Assembly (NCBI GenBank): GCA_948474755.1
Contig: CAOLHI010000421.1
Location: forward strand, 584,636-648,635
Direction: 5' to 3'
DNA length: 64,000 nt
Origin: Ctenosaura bakeri
Lineage: Eukaryota; Chordata; Lepidosauria; Squamata; Iguanidae
Position 1 is the stretch's first letter. Each line of letters starts with the position of its first letter. Made by a program: the position numbers and the translations under genes. The notes under the pieces were generated by a model. The model saw only the letters and a list, made by a program, of their open reading frames with translations. It ran no database searches and had not been told where the DNA came from. Shown here piece after piece: positions 47,306-60,214 of this stretch.

Positions 47306-48725
47306 TTGCAATCATCTGCCAACAACCTCCTTAGAGTGTTCACTCTGTCAGACTTAATATATTGGTAATCAGGGAGATACCCTTTTTGCCCTATGGAACT
47401 CAATCCCTCTGATTCATGGGGTTTGTAAAGGCACTAGTCATATGGAATTGTCTGGGTTCTTCCTTTGCCATAATCCAACCTACATCAGGAAAAGTAAGTG
47501 CTGTTTCACACAATCATTTCAGTACATGGCAGGTACTGTAAAAGCCATGGCAAGACAGTCCAGCTCACCCATCCATGCTTCAAGGACTTTACATATGCTG
47601 GTGTCCCCATTTGGGACTTAGATGTGAAGTCTTCAGTTGTGGAAGCACTAGTTCCCAACGTGTACTCACATGCATCGATGTAGACGCCTTTCTCAAAACG
47701 CAGTTTGGGGTAAACCATTTCAAGGATAAGCCTGATACTCAAAAAGATTTTAAGGGCTGGCACTTGATGGATTCAATATTAATTTGCAATAAATGCCATG
47801 CCTTTGTTACATTTGTGTTATTTGCTTTATGTCTCTCAATTGCTATAGTAACATTATCAATGTAGGTCAGGAGTTACTTCCCTTTCTTTTCTTTAAAGCC
47901 AAAGAATTTTTGCCTTTGGCATACATTCCTAATACACTGGAATTCTACTCATTCTTTATCATAACAGTCAGTTTGTGTACAGAAGCACAGAACAATCAAA
48001 TACTGTCCTAAACCTGAGATGGCCTTGTCAGCATGACCATGTTCCCTCTTTCTTGCAAAGTCTCCACATGTGCCAATGGATGTGCTGTACAGAAATGTCA
48101 TGAAGAGAGAATGGAAAAGTTGCTTTTTGAACTAGGATTCCAAAAAAAGGAAAGGACTAATTTTCCAAGCTCTGGTGGTTAATGTATCAGTATTTATTGC
48201 CATGAACATACAAAAAACGTTGTGGACTGAGCTTATTCATTGCCACTAGTACTGTTCTCTTCAAATGTAACGTTATGTCTCACAATAGCCTTCTATCAAT
48301 GTCTTAGACTTGATATAACAGTTTTAATGTGAGCTGAAATCCTGTTGATTTGATTGCAGTTTTTTCAGGATTGCACAGCAGTAGCAAGGGAAGGTGGACA
48401 AATTGTCTGGCTCCAAGCAGTCTATTTCTCCAATACTTTATTTCCCTTGTGACACCTATGGCCCTTTTCATCCCACTCTCACTGCTTATGCTGGCATGTT
48501 TAAATGGGTTTAGTGCAATGATTCCATAGTCCATAATAACATTCAGACAATATATCTCCATGGGAGTTAAAATAGCTTCTAATGGTCTGAGGAAATGTTG
48601 CATCTCATTTTCTCTCTCCACTCACCCCAGCCAGAGGAAGGACACAGATTAGCTGCTATGAGACAAGAGGCAAAGGACAAAACTGCAGAGCAGAGACTGA
48701 GAGAGAGGACCAAAGCAGACACTAT
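47306..48725. other. Intergenic, no gene recognised
   Basis: Moderately AT-rich. Open frames on both strands are short and unlike known proteins. Confidence 0.4.
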
Positions 48726-48726
48726 A

Positions 48727-49123
48727 CAGTCATCCCTCCACATTTGCTAGAGCTAGGGGCACGGGACCCCCATTAAAGTGGAAAAAACGTGAATAACTCT
48801 AGGCCCTCCAAATCATATTTAACACACAAAAAAGCATGATCACCATGTCCAGTCCACCATGGATTCCTTTGAGGCATCAGGGTTCCTTCACAAAGCAGAA
48901 CTGGGTGGCTGGTGGGGCTTACTGCCACTTCCACTGCTGCCCCACACCATTTTTAATAGGGACAGTTTCTCAGTCCCACAAGGCTTGTTGGCAGTTTCTC
49001 AGTCCCACAAGGCTTGCAGTCCCTATTAAAAATGGCATAGAGAGGCAAGCAGAGGTGACAGCAAATAATCCATGAATAATCAAATCCACAAAAGTGAAAC
49101 CCACAAATGTGGAGGGCTGACTG
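48727..49123. mobile_element. Tigger/pogo-like element with TA duplication
   Basis: TA (48725–48726), then 'cagtcatccctccacatttg'; right end 'aatgtggagggctgactg', then TA (49124–49125). Inside, 'agtttctcagtcccacaagg' occurs twice (about 48965 and 48993) as a short tandem duplication. Confidence 0.85.
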
Positions 49124-49973
49124 TATTAAATATATAGCACACAAAGAAATCTCACCTCCTTCCTTCCTAGTGAGCACATAGGACTCCAATGTTGTTGTTA
49201 TAATAATAATATTGATTTTAGAAGCCATCATTTTCCAAATCTGAGACTTGAGGTGTCTTTCAAAAGTTAAAACAAGTACAGCATAGGGATCAAGCTCACT
49301 GCATATGGAAGTTTTACCCACCCAGACCTTGGGAGTGATGAACTAACATAGTTACCTGTTATAAGTTGCTTGGGAGTGGGGTAGAATTACATATCCAAAA
49401 ATTATGTAAGGAGTGGAAACAAAGTTGCCTCTTTGGTATGATCAGTAACATCTAGTACTCACTTTTAAAATGTACTTCTTAAGACAGTGGTGGGCGTGCT
49501 TCCAGACTTAGAGGGCTGCGCCACACAATTTCAGCTTCCTTTAGAATTCTGGAGGTCTGTACCATGCCAGTGGGGAAGCACTTTTGACTGACTGGAAGTG
49601 ATGCCATATTACTCTGTCATGTTGGGGACTACATCACTTTACCACTTGGAGATCTGTGTGGGGCTGACCTGCTATTGAGGCAAAGAAGAACACAACACCT
49701 ACTGCTCTCCATTCTGCATATAGAAGCTAACAGGACTGACAGTTGTATCTTTCTTCACCATTTGCAATCAGATTAGTCTTCTAGCACACTTTTCATGGTA
49801 CAGAACAAGCTCTCCATACATTGCAGTGCCCTCTAAGACAGAGGAAAGGTTGGCCACCTCACTGTCCTGAATGATAGGCCTGGGAGTAAGTGGACAATAT
49901 ATTTGCTTCTAGAGATAAAATGGGACAACTTCATGTAGGTCATCCCGAGCTCGTTATAGGATGAAATACTTCA

Positions 49974-50063
49974 TTCCTTCCTTCCTTCCTTCCTTCCTTC
50001 CTTCCTTCCTTCCTTCCTTCCTTCCTTCCTTCCTTCCTTCTTTCCTTCCTCCCTTCCTTCTTT
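49974..50063. repeat. (TTCC)n microsatellite
   Basis: About 20 TTCC units, with a few variant units at the right end. A minus-strand frame of KEGR repeats is only its translation. Confidence 0.95.
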
Positions 50064-50276
50064 AATTTCAGTTATCTCGGTTTTGAAGCAGGCTAGACTT
50101 ACATCTGTAGAATGCCATGTACAATAAAACAAAGAATAAAGAAATTGGCAATAAAACATTCAAATGAAGAAGGATAGCTGATGTTAGTCCTACATCCAGG
50201 ATGAAAAAACTGCTGTAATGACTCGGGCATTAATTGTCATTCTCCCTCTCTTGCATGCCCATGCAAATTTTAAATA

Positions 50277-50816
50277 TAGTCGGCCCTCCACATTTGCAAG
50301 GGTTAGGGGCAGAGGATCCCCACAAAAGTGTAAAAAATGCAAATATCAAAAAGCGTGTGGTGGGAGGGGGTCAAAGGATGGTGGGGAGAACAGGCATCCA
50401 GGGTCCAAACCAGGTCAAGGAATGGAGAGGGAAAGCAGGTGAGTTGGCATAGTGGCCCTGTACTTCCCCTCTCACTCTGTCCTTGGGTGTGAGGGGCATT
50501 GGGAGAAAGTACGTGTGCTGAGAAACTGGGCTGCAAACTATCCTCAGTTGGCCAAGCAACAGCAACTGGTGGTAGTGGAGGAGGAAGAGAAGCAGGACAA
50601 GGACAACAACAACGATGATGACGTGAAGGAGGAGGATGACAACAAAGAGGATAAGGAACAGAAGCAGGTTTTTAAAGGGCTGCACAGCCTGACTGGGGCT
50701 GCTGAGGGGGAATGTTCCCCCAGAAAATAAGTACCTGGAGGGGGCAGGGGTTGGAGAAACTTTCAAATAATCACATCTGTGAAAGTTAAACCTGCAAAGG
50801 TTCAAGGCCAACCGTG
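50277..50816. mobile_element. Tigger/pogo-like element, longest copy
   Basis: 'agtcggccctccacatttgc' to 'ggttcaaggccaaccg', bounded by TA. It shares 'aaccaggtcaaggaatgg' and 'gaggggcattgggag' with the element at 44241–44735. A GAGGA/GACAA purine-rich stretch at 50575–50665 makes an acidic chance frame. Confidence 0.8.
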
Positions 50817-50819
50817 TAG

Positions 50820-53510
50820 TATATTTGTAATGTAATCCTGTGTATGTGTTCTCAAAAGTAATTCCTGTTCTGTTCAAAGGATTCTGTTGCTGGACTCGGC
50901 AGTTTCAACAAAAGTAGAATTTTACACTTCCTTTACTGTGAGAAAACAGTGCACCTCACATCAAGTGTTTGCACATTTGTGAGGCTTGTGGGACCTTTCT
51001 GAGAAATAAAGCATGCACAAAACAATGTACATTTTAAAGCATGAATGGCTGAAATGTGTATAATTTTTTTAAAAAACTGCAGCAATGCACTTCAATCAAC
51101 AGGGGAAAATTGCATAAATTCAGTTTACTAAGTAAGTATATGAAATTATTTAATGTAATTAGGAAATTGTATTATACTTGTGGACATTACAGTGCAGGAA
51201 GATAGCACAAAGGTTTGTAATGTGGTATGAAACAAGGACACTGGGAAAATGCAGGTAGGATTCAGAGAAACAGAAAAAAAAATACAGAACAAGGATATTC
51301 ACATCCCTGTACCGTGGTAAATGTCTTGAGGAATTTAGCAGTTAAGAAGTCAAGCCAAAAGATTGGTCATGAAATTGTTTTTGCAGTTGTAAGTATATGA
51401 TGTTACTACACTTAGGTTATAGAAAGCAAGCCTAAATCCATCAGGCTTATGCAATATGTTCTCCTGACTTTTCTCTGCTGTCAATAGGAGTGGTAAGCTA
51501 AAGCATTTGATCAAGAATCCTTTAATCCAAAAGAAAACAAACAGGCTTGATCCTTGCTTGTCCTTTATTGAAAGGTAAGCCAGTTCATCCACATTTTTCA
51601 TATTAGCGTGTCTCATCTCCCAGAGGAGTAGAAATTATGCACCACATAGAAAGATTCATATCTTGTAATGCTATAATAAATTCCTTTAAAACAACAACAA
51701 CAACAGGGCAAGGCAACATTTTTTCAAATTGTACAGTGATGTCATGTAAAACTAAAAATGTTAGAAAGCAGTCCCTAAGAAAACCAGGTATGTTATAGGC
51801 TTCCTGCCCGATTGTCTTGTGATGCGGGGTGGAATTTTCCTCATAAATCCCTATGAAGCGATTGCATCAAATCAGAACACTGTTCTGAAAATGTGGCCTG
51901 TGTTACTGAAGTGTGCAATGATTTCATCAAAAACCTCTGTGTGTTCATCAAAGAATTCCAGGTTGTGTGTGTTTTTTTTCTTTTTAATTACCATGGATAC
52001 TTCCCCCCCCCTCCTTTTAGAAGAAAAGTAAACCCACAGGAGGAAAGGCCACTTTCTTTATATTTTCTTATTCATTCCCCTTTTCAGGAGAACGAATGCA
52101 TCCTCAAAGAAAGCTATTTTTATTTTACTTTATTTTATTTCATATTTCCATCCTGCCCTTATTCACAGAGGCCCAGATTCATATTTAATCTACCAATTAA
52201 AATGTTCCACTATCACTGCTACTGGTCACTGGGAAAGACAGAATACCTTGGGCTGTCCTCTCATGCAACCTCCACACGTACAAAAGGGTGGTGACAGGCA
52301 TGTGCAACAGTGCATTTAACTCTAGTTTTAATCACGTTCATAAATTTGGTCAATTTTATACCAAGTTCTGTTACGAATAAAGAGTTCTAAACACTGGACA
52401 AGACTCTATAAACATAAACACCTTTTCAGCTTCCAAGAATTTCCAGTGGGAGCGGTTTAAGTTTCAGCTACATTCTCATCAAAATTAGAGTGGCTTTAAA
52501 GGACTGTATAGTTTCTAGTGCATTTTGCATGGGGATACAAAACACATATTTAAAATTAAACATAGGGTCAAGTTCTGAATCATTGCCTGAGATGGACATG
52601 CCTTTGTACACACCTTTAAAGCTTCCGCTGCAGTATGTACCGAAGATTTCTCTCTCGTTCTTTTTATGTTCCCTTCCTGGTGTATGATTCTCTGTTAAAC
52701 AAGCTTGTACAAGTTATTATGAACTCCACCCTTTTAATGAAAATCAAAGAGCGAGATGTTGGCTCAGGAACTGAATGATGAAACATCAACATGGGGAAAT
52801 ATTTGGGGGATGGCTAAGGGTGGAGCAAGAAGAGTATCAGGCAATACCAGGGATGAGAACTGAAGGAGGAGGAAGATAGGCCTTTAATATAGGCTGCGGT
52901 TCTCCCATCCCGCAATGCAGAACAGTATTGCCTCTTCCTATGGACTATCATTTCTCTTGACTCCATTTAATGCCAAGAAATTGCATCAGGGAAATACTAA
53001 TACAATTCTGAATCTGAATCAAAGCTTGGAATTAACATTCCACAAATAACAACATTGGCTGAGATGCAATTACAGATGTGTAAATACATATCATTCCTAT
53101 CTTAACAGCCAGCAGCTGCACGAAATAAAGTCTGTTCTTCTGGTGATCATGGTGTAACAGGATAATTGAGTGTTGGATAATTTTTTTTAAAGTAGGAATG
53201 GCAGATACACACACACTAGCATGTAGACCCAGTGTTGCCTGGGATTTTCTTTTCTCATAGGTAATACTCATTAGAAAGATTTGAGATCCTGTGTCTCTAA
53301 TTCCCCAAACTGTCTTGTCCAGTACCTGTAACTTTTCCCCATATTCCCCAATCCAATGTATATTCAGAGTTATTAACATACACAGGTTGGTTTCCTGAGG
53401 GAATACACTGCCCTCCTCCTTGCTGCTAGGCCTCATCTGCATAGCAACCGCCCTATTCTTTGGCTGAGAATTCTAAAGGGATCCTAGAGCAAATCAAGCC
53501 TGAACTCTCC
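50820..53510. other. Intergenic, no gene recognised
   Basis: AT-rich with poly(T) near 51970 and 'ttttattttactttatttta' near 52120. The latter, with 'atttccatcctgcccttatt', is probably a LINE tail remnant in minus orientation. No exon recognised. Confidence 0.4.
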
Positions 53511-53514
53511 CTAG

Positions 53515-53757
53515 AACCGTCATACTTTGGCCATATCATGAGAACACTCACTAGAAAGTACAAAAATGCTTGGTAAGGTGGAAAGCAGTAGGAAAAGAGG
53601 AAGATTGCATTACAGATAGATAGACTCAATCAAGAAAGACACATCCCTGAATGTTTAAGACCTGAGCAAGGCTGCTGACCACAGGGTGAATGAGAAGTCA
53701 CTTGTTCATAGGGTTGCCGTAAGTCATAGTCAACTTGACGACGGTTAACAACAAGGG
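53515..53757 (+). mobile_element. BovB LINE 3' end
   Basis: 'catactttggccatatcatg', 'ggtggaaagcagtaggaaaa', 'gacctgagcaaggctgctga' and the tail 'gggttgccgtaagtcatagt', 'ttaacaacaag'. The tail closely resembles the 3' ends of the (CAA)n SINEs in the window. Confidence 0.75.
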
Positions 53758-54585
53758 CTTCTGTATTAGTGGGGTAATGAATGCAACCCTGCGTTTTAGT
53801 CTAAACCATACTGGAACTATGCAAGGTGCTGGACCCTTTCTCTAAAATAGCTTTTTGTCCTGTTAATATAACAGCCCCAGCTGGTAATGAATAATGTAAT
53901 GGGTAACACTATTGAGTAACTAATGGGATAGTGCATTGTTGGTGGCAATGTGGCTTTTTAAGGCTTTGCAACAAATTATATCATAAGTTACTTTTTAAAA
54001 GCTCTTGTTTGAGTCTGTACTGAATAGACTTCCCAATTTAATTGCATCCATTGCTCTGTCACTCATTCTTTTGTATCTTTCATTTTTTGTATAGTTTATT
54101 GAAGATAGACAATTGACAAGTATAACGTGTAAATGTGCGTTTCCCCTAATTTTCTCCGCTGTAAAATAGTAAATAAGAATGAGTAGTTTGCATGCACATT
54201 GTGTGTGTATTCCCTTGTTTTGCCACTCAAAAACCTGATGAAATACAATGGCCCTGATAGCATTTTTGTCAACACAATCTGAATATGTTTCATCATGGTT
54301 GCTACAGAGAGAGGAGCCAGTTGCCGCAGAGAGAGTTAACTGGAACCAAAGATCTGTGAGAGATCAAAGGGCTCTTCTATTTACACTACATTATTGCAGC
54401 AGTGTTTGAGAAAAGAGGAAACTCAAATAGTTTTTTGAATAAAACGCACAGCATGACCTCACTTCTCTGAATGGCTCTAAAGACAGCTGAGACATTGAAT
54501 AATAAAGGAGACAGTTATACCACAGACTCAATATCAGCAGCAATTGGATCTACTTTGCACGTAATTATAGAAATTGTAGCTATAT

Positions 54586-54632
54586 GCGTGTGTGTGTGTG
54601 TGTGTGTGTGTGCGTGCGCGTGTGCGTGCACA
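54586..54632. repeat. (TG)n microsatellite with CG interruptions
   Basis: Alternating purine–pyrimidine run of about 47 bp including 'gtgcgtgcgcgtgtgcgtg', a Z-DNA-prone type of sequence. Confidence 0.9.
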
Positions 54633-54821
54633 CTTACGGGTACATGAATGTAAGCTAATGATCTTTAACAAGATCCCCTCCTTTCAAACTATAATTCCCC
54701 AAGGTCTTTTGAAGATATACAAAGTTAAGTGATATAATACTATTTGTAGTGTTGGTGGATGCTCAGTGTGAGAACTCTTAGTCATGACTTTGAATGGATT
54801 TGTAACCAGAGCATGGAAAAA

Positions 54822-54853
<32 letters not shown>
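54822..54853. repeat. (TTG)10 microsatellite
   Basis: Ten TTG units, next to an old palindromic fragment ('acagttcccagaatctctta'). Confidence 0.9.
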
Positions 54854-55034
54854 GATTACAGTTCCCAGAATCTCTTAGTCACGTTGGTTGTGGGATCTGG
54901 ATGTTATAATGCAAGGATGAAATAAATTCCAAAAGGAATGGATATTGCCTGCAGTTTTCCCTCTTACAATGGGTTTTTGTCTGAGATACATGCCCCAGCA
55001 ATCAGACTTTCAACCTAAGCCTGTGTTTGCACAT

Positions 55035-55265
55035 TTTGTTGTTGCTGTATGCCTTCACATGATTTCCAAGTTATGGAGAGCTAAGGTGAACCTATCACAG
55101 GGGTTTTCTTGTCAAGATTTGTTCAGACGGGGTTTGCTGTTGCCTTCCTCTGAGGCTGAGAGAATGAGATGTGCCTAAGGTCACCCAGTGGGTTTGTTTC
55201 CATGGCCAAATGGGGATTTGAACCCTCGTTTCTAGAGTTCTAGTTCAACACCACACCATGCGGAC
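55035..55265 (-). mobile_element. tRNA-derived SINE, (CAA)n type
   Basis: 'ttgttgttgctgtatgcctt', 'acctatcacaggggttttct', 'gttgccttcctctgaggctg', 'ggtcacccagtgggtttg', 'ggggatttgaaccctcgttt' in reverse order. Confidence 0.85.
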
Positions 55266-55269
55266 TCTC

Positions 55270-58200
55270 ACACATTTTACCAATCACAAAGCAATTCCAC
55301 TAAATGCAAAACGTACACTTGACAAAAATACAAGATGCTAGGTAACTAAATGTGATATGAACAATGTTCATATGCTGTAGCAGACATCTCCAGCTACTTG
55401 AGACAGCACGTCTAATGTTTTAGTTTTACCTTCCCGAAGTATCAAATCTTTTTAGTAATGTAAGTGTCATATTGGACAGAATGTTTATCTGTGTTACAAA
55501 TGACTCTTTCTAGCACTCTAACCACTACAGCAGTGCTACTCAAAACAGTGGACTAGTATTGCTCCCTAAGCCATTGGCTGCCATCCCCTGGTTAGTTTCC
55601 AGGAAAGAAACAATTGTACTGTTAATAATAATATTTTTACTGAATAATTATACTGAATAATTGTTAATGATAAATTGATAACAAATTTGTTATCAGTCCC
55701 TGGCACAATGGAATTAAATCATTCCTAGTCTTACACATCAGATAGCCTGAGAGGCATTGCTGTATACCACACTGAATCCTTCTGCACTAAAAATGAATGA
55801 ATGAATGCATGAATCTATCCATTCATCCATCCACTAGGAAACCAAGGAAGTCAAAAATGGAGAATATACTCTGAATTCAAGGAACATGGGAAAGAACTCA
55901 TGAGTTATATTTGCTCCAGGTCTCTTGCGGCAAGATGCACTCTTATTTTTGGCCAAAGTAATATTAATCATATGGCTTGTGAAGGTAGCTTAAGACTGCA
56001 GTCTTAGACAGAACTAACTTGAGGGTGAGCTCTGTTGGAGCCAGTGAGATTTACTGCTGTGTAAACATGCATCAGATCCAGTTGCAACAAGAAGCATGTT
56101 CAACTAACTCAGTGTATAACAGATGGTGTCTCCATTTGTGTCCTCCTTTTGTCTGCTTCTGGGTATTCCACACAATGGTCCTTTTGTCAAGTAGACTTGG
56201 GTAATTCTTGGCTGTTATGTCATTGCTTGTTGTAATTGCTGTAAGCCACAGGCAGGGTCACTGCTACCCTCTCTTTCTCAACACCTCTTCCAGTGGTGTA
56301 AATGTGAATGTGTAAATGAACTAAGATGCCAGATACAGAACACCCATTCCAGGAAGCTGGTGACTCAAGGGTATCGTCCAAACTTACCTGTAATTCAGGT
56401 TCCTCAGCTTGAGACTGAGACAACCTAAATGGGTCTTGGTAAATGACCCAAAGGAAAGCGAAAAAATTACATGTTTCCCAGATGGTGAGTAGAAGGTGAG
56501 CTGTAGCTGTCCTTAGTTAATTCCAAAATAAAAGCCAGTGCCATTCAATGGTGTTACTACAGCTTCATGTTTATAAGAGAACATTTCATATCATAGTGTG
56601 CTTTATAGTCTATTGTATAAAGTTCTCACAACAGTTCTATGAGGTTGGAAAATATATGCTATTTCTCTAGTAATTACATTTATATTGTTCCTTTCTTTCA
56701 AAGAGATACAGGTGCCATATGCATGGTTTCCTACCTCACCACTTTACCCTAACATCAACACTGTGAGGTAGGTCAGGCAGAGAAAGAGAGAGAAGGATGG
56801 AGAGAGAGGCAGAGAGAGACAGAGAGACACCCAGGGTCAACCAGTGCATTTGATGGAAAGTTCAACTTGGATTTTTTAAGTCCCAGTCCAATGCTCTGAG
56901 TATTACACCATGTTGGTGCATAGTGGTACAACATATGTGAGTTGAATGCCTAGGAATAAACTCACTGACTTTTCAGTGAAATGTATCAGAAGTGCACCTA
57001 ACAACTGCTCTCTGATTTCAGTCTTAAATGGCTGGATTTACATATGCAGGGAAGTGTGGTAGGAATGAAGCAGTAGCAGTGACAACTGATAGCTCTCATG
57101 CAAATAGGGTAGTCAATCCATTCTGGGTTTTAGTCTGAACTTTAGATGAGCTATTGAAGGTGCTGAATCTATTTTGTGGGGATGGACTCCAACACCTTGG
57201 ATAGTTCCTTTAAAGGTTAGATTAAAACCCAAAGAGGATTTGCCACCCCCAATGTGGATGCCACCATACATGACAGGGTGATAGCATGGACTGGGCCACT
57301 TCAGACTGTACCATTTTTGATATGTGGTAAAGGTAACAGTTTTGCATGATCACCATGATTAATTACTACAAATGCACACTTAATTTATTCAAGCTAGCTT
57401 AATCTTTGACTGCTTTGTTTGGTATTTGCTATGTTATTTGTTTATTTATGTAGGAATGTGGGAGCACTCATAAATGTTGTTCCCCCAGCTTGTCATTTGA
57501 AATGTTGCAGTCTGTTCCACCACCTTATTCCTCTACCAACTCATGCTTCTGCATTGTAGCAGGTCAGACCTAAGTCCCATTGAAATCACTGGGGCATACC
57601 TCCAAATAAACCTGTGTAGGGCTTGAATATTAATACTCTGAGAATCTGAGCAGGTAGGAGTTGTATCCATGTTGATATTTCTTCATTCTGTTTTAGGCTC
57701 TTGGTAGTGCTACGTTTGAAAGTACTTGTTTATGACCACCAGTGCTGATGGAAGAAGCAAGAAGCATAATAATAGAAATAATTCTCAGTATGAAGATCAT
57801 GCAGATGTAACAAGTGGGACTTGGCAGAAACCACAACACCCATCTTGAATTGTGGTGTAAAAATGTTCATTTGGAAGAAAGTTCATTCACTTAGCATGAT
57901 ACTGATGTGTGGAACAAGATTCTTCTCTTAGACCATGGATTCCCAGACTTTTTGGACTGGTAGGCAAAAGGTGTAATGAACAATAACACAAAACGGCTGC
58001 TACAGAAAGCAGAGCTTGCTCATTTACATTGCTCATTGCTGTACTGAGTGTATCTAGTCACACAAGACATCCAAGAAACAGAGGCTACAAGAACCCAAGA
58101 ACAGATTTGTGGGTCATGAGGTATCTTTAAAATAAAGCACCTGACATACAGCTGTCTGACATCTTTATAGGTATTCTTCTGGGCTTATATGGGACCCAGA

Positions 58201-58455
58201 GGCATTTTGAGATGGGTAATGAATTTTGAGGGCAGGAATGAATGGTATGTGGCCATAGGCCAAGTATCTCATTTTGCAGACACCCAATCTAATCTGAAAA
58301 ATAAAATAAAAATATAAGGAGAGGAAGGGGATGTTGAGGACACCGTATGAAGTGCTCATAGGGACTGTGGTAGGATTCCATCCTAGATGCTTGACTTCAT
58401 AGCTGACCAGAAAAGAATGGTGAATGTATGGTTCACTGTTGGGACTTCCTTGTGC
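55270..58455. other. Region downstream of COLEC10, no further gene recognised
   Basis: Contains a MIR-like SINE (56745–56925) and fragments of the 'aagtcccattgaaatcactg' motif (about 56030, 56950, 57575). The COLEC10 3' UTR must occupy the part next to 58456. I found no secure polyadenylation signal in the first 300 bases. Confidence 0.4.
56745..56925 (-). mobile_element. MIR-like tRNA SINE with (AGAG)n expansion
   Basis: 'ctgtgaggtaggtcaggcag', 'cccagggtcaaccagtgcat', 'tcccagtccaatgctctgag', 'tattacaccatgttgg'. A GAGA-rich simple repeat has grown inside at 56779–56826. Confidence 0.65.
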
Positions 58456-58847
58456 TTACTTTCTCTTTTTTGGAAACTCACAGACAAAGTACATAGTGAG
58501 GTGGCACTCTGTATCATTCCATTTCCCAGTGCTGAGCATTTCCACGCAGTCTTCCTCCCCTGTGGCATCTTGGGGTTCTCCTTCCTTCCAGTTGCTATAG
58601 TTCTGCAAAGGGGTATGATCAGCGTACATAAACTGGCCTTCCTTCTCCATGTCACTCAGACCAATAAAGACTCGAAAGAGGCCACTCTTGGTGATGTAAT
58701 CAGAGATCACAGCATTGGAGGCCTCATCCTTTGGCATAGCAAGGATCCCATCCCGAATCCTGCAATGGGTGAGGGCTTCCTTGTAGTTTTTTTCTTCTTG
58801 TACAATATAGTAGTATTTCTCTTCTGTCTCTCTGATTCCTGCTAACA
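58456..58847 (-). CDS. COLEC10: COLEC10 last exon: C-type lectin domain
   Basis: Acceptor 'cccccaag' then 130 codons including the stop at 58456–58458. The frame begins with the Val codon shared with the previous exon and reads LAGIRETEEKYYYIV. The four domain cysteines (THCRIR, EEDCVEM, DTECHL, FVCEF) are present, as are 'RVFIGLSDMEKEGQF', and the calcium-site residues of WNDTEC and EEDCVE. The sugar-selectivity triplet is EPQ (codons around 58570–58578), where human CL-L1 has EPS and mannose-type lectins EPN. The protein ends in a basic PKKRK. A long frame on the opposite strand is a shadow. Confidence 0.97.
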
Positions 58848-58894
58848 CTTGGGGGAAAAAAGCAAAGGACTTTTTCAATAAATTAACAACAACA

Positions 58895-58916
58895 ATAACC
58901 ACCACCACCACCACCA
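58895..58916. repeat. (ACC)n microsatellite in COLEC10 intron
   Basis: About seven ACC units roughly 50 bp upstream of the last exon's acceptor (in transcript direction). Confidence 0.85.
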
Positions 58917-60214
58917 TAATCATCACCAGCATCTTCTCAGGATGTCTGTGTTACTCTGCTTCATTTAAGAAATTAGCTTGCTAGGAACATGCAATATAGC
59001 TAATTCTAATTCTAATCTCCATTAGAATGCCCTGCAGGTTGACAGTTTATGTCAGCAGCCTTGAGCCATGAATTCTGCTACATCATACTTAAAATCTTCT
59101 CAAATGCCTTAGCTAAGATTTATTTTTTACTTTCTTATAAAACTTTTTCCCACTAATTAAGGATTCCAACTGGCAATTTAGGACTAAAGCCTGGAAAAGG
59201 GACACTTTGGACTACAACTACCAGAATCCTCAGCTAGCTTTGTCCAGTGGCTTGGGGGGATTCTGGGAGCTGTAATAACCACCCATGTTTCCAAGCTTCT
59301 TTGCCAGATGTTTTGTCACCTGATGTAAAAAGACAAAACTTCCCAACTATAGAAGCTGGCTGGACCACTGGTTTCCATCTCCCAGTGCTGCTGATGCTGG
59401 CTTATAATGAGGTACCTGGTGATTTTAGTAAGCCCAGATGAGCTTGTGTAGTGTACACAGCTCTGTCCTCAGACAGCACTGCATCCAAAGGTCTGTCACC
59501 TGAGTTACTGCTAAATTCTACCTAGTGGTGGAGCCAGCCTTGTAATGGTCATACTTATTGTAAGTAACCCACACCCAGTCCTCCTTATTATAAAGAGTAG
59601 GCAACTATTGTCCCTCTTCCACTTGGCATCCTTCTATGGTCAAGGCTTGTTATTCATTTTGCAGACTGGTACAGATTCTAAAACATGAATGCATTATGTC
59701 AGTTGGGAAGCGTGAATATGTGCATATACATTTTGATTTGGCTGTTATCTTTTTATTTTCTCTTCCTTAAGTTTTTCATCAGTTCCCATTTCTACTACTT
59801 AGCCCCCCTTTAGTTATCTTAATAATCTTCCTTCTCAACTTGCTAGCTTATTCATTTATTAGTTACATTTATGATGTTTACTTTTCTATCCCAAGAAGTT
59901 TAAGACAGAAAGATCAGTTTATTGAATTAGTCTACTGACCATTTCAAACAATTGTAAATGGTAAAACAATACAGTTCTAAATACTACAATGCAGTTACAG
60001 AAAAAACTGCTATGCCACATTGTGTTAAGGTTACAGTGAGACAAAATATAAGTATGCCATCCAGTCAACTTAACACATTCCCCTCTTTCTACCCCTTTTT
60101 CCCTTAAGTTGGCAGCTTTGGATGCAAAAAAGCTATTTCATTTCTTATTTATATTTATGTTATTTACTTTTCTATCACAGAAGCTTAAGATAACAAACAT
60201 GGGGGGGTCAAAAC

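Noticed and set aside
49974..50063. Tandem repeat considered as a CRISPR-like or satellite array
   Set aside because: Plain TTCC microsatellite without spacers in a vertebrate genome.
50452..50730. Acidic 92-codon frame (EEEEKQDKDNN-type)
   Set aside because: It lies inside a Tigger-like nonautonomous element and reflects a GAGGA/GACAA purine-rich stretch.
58387..58845. 152-codon open frame on the plus strand
   Set aside because: It is antisense to the COLEC10 lectin exon, whose minus-strand translation matches a known protein domain throughout.
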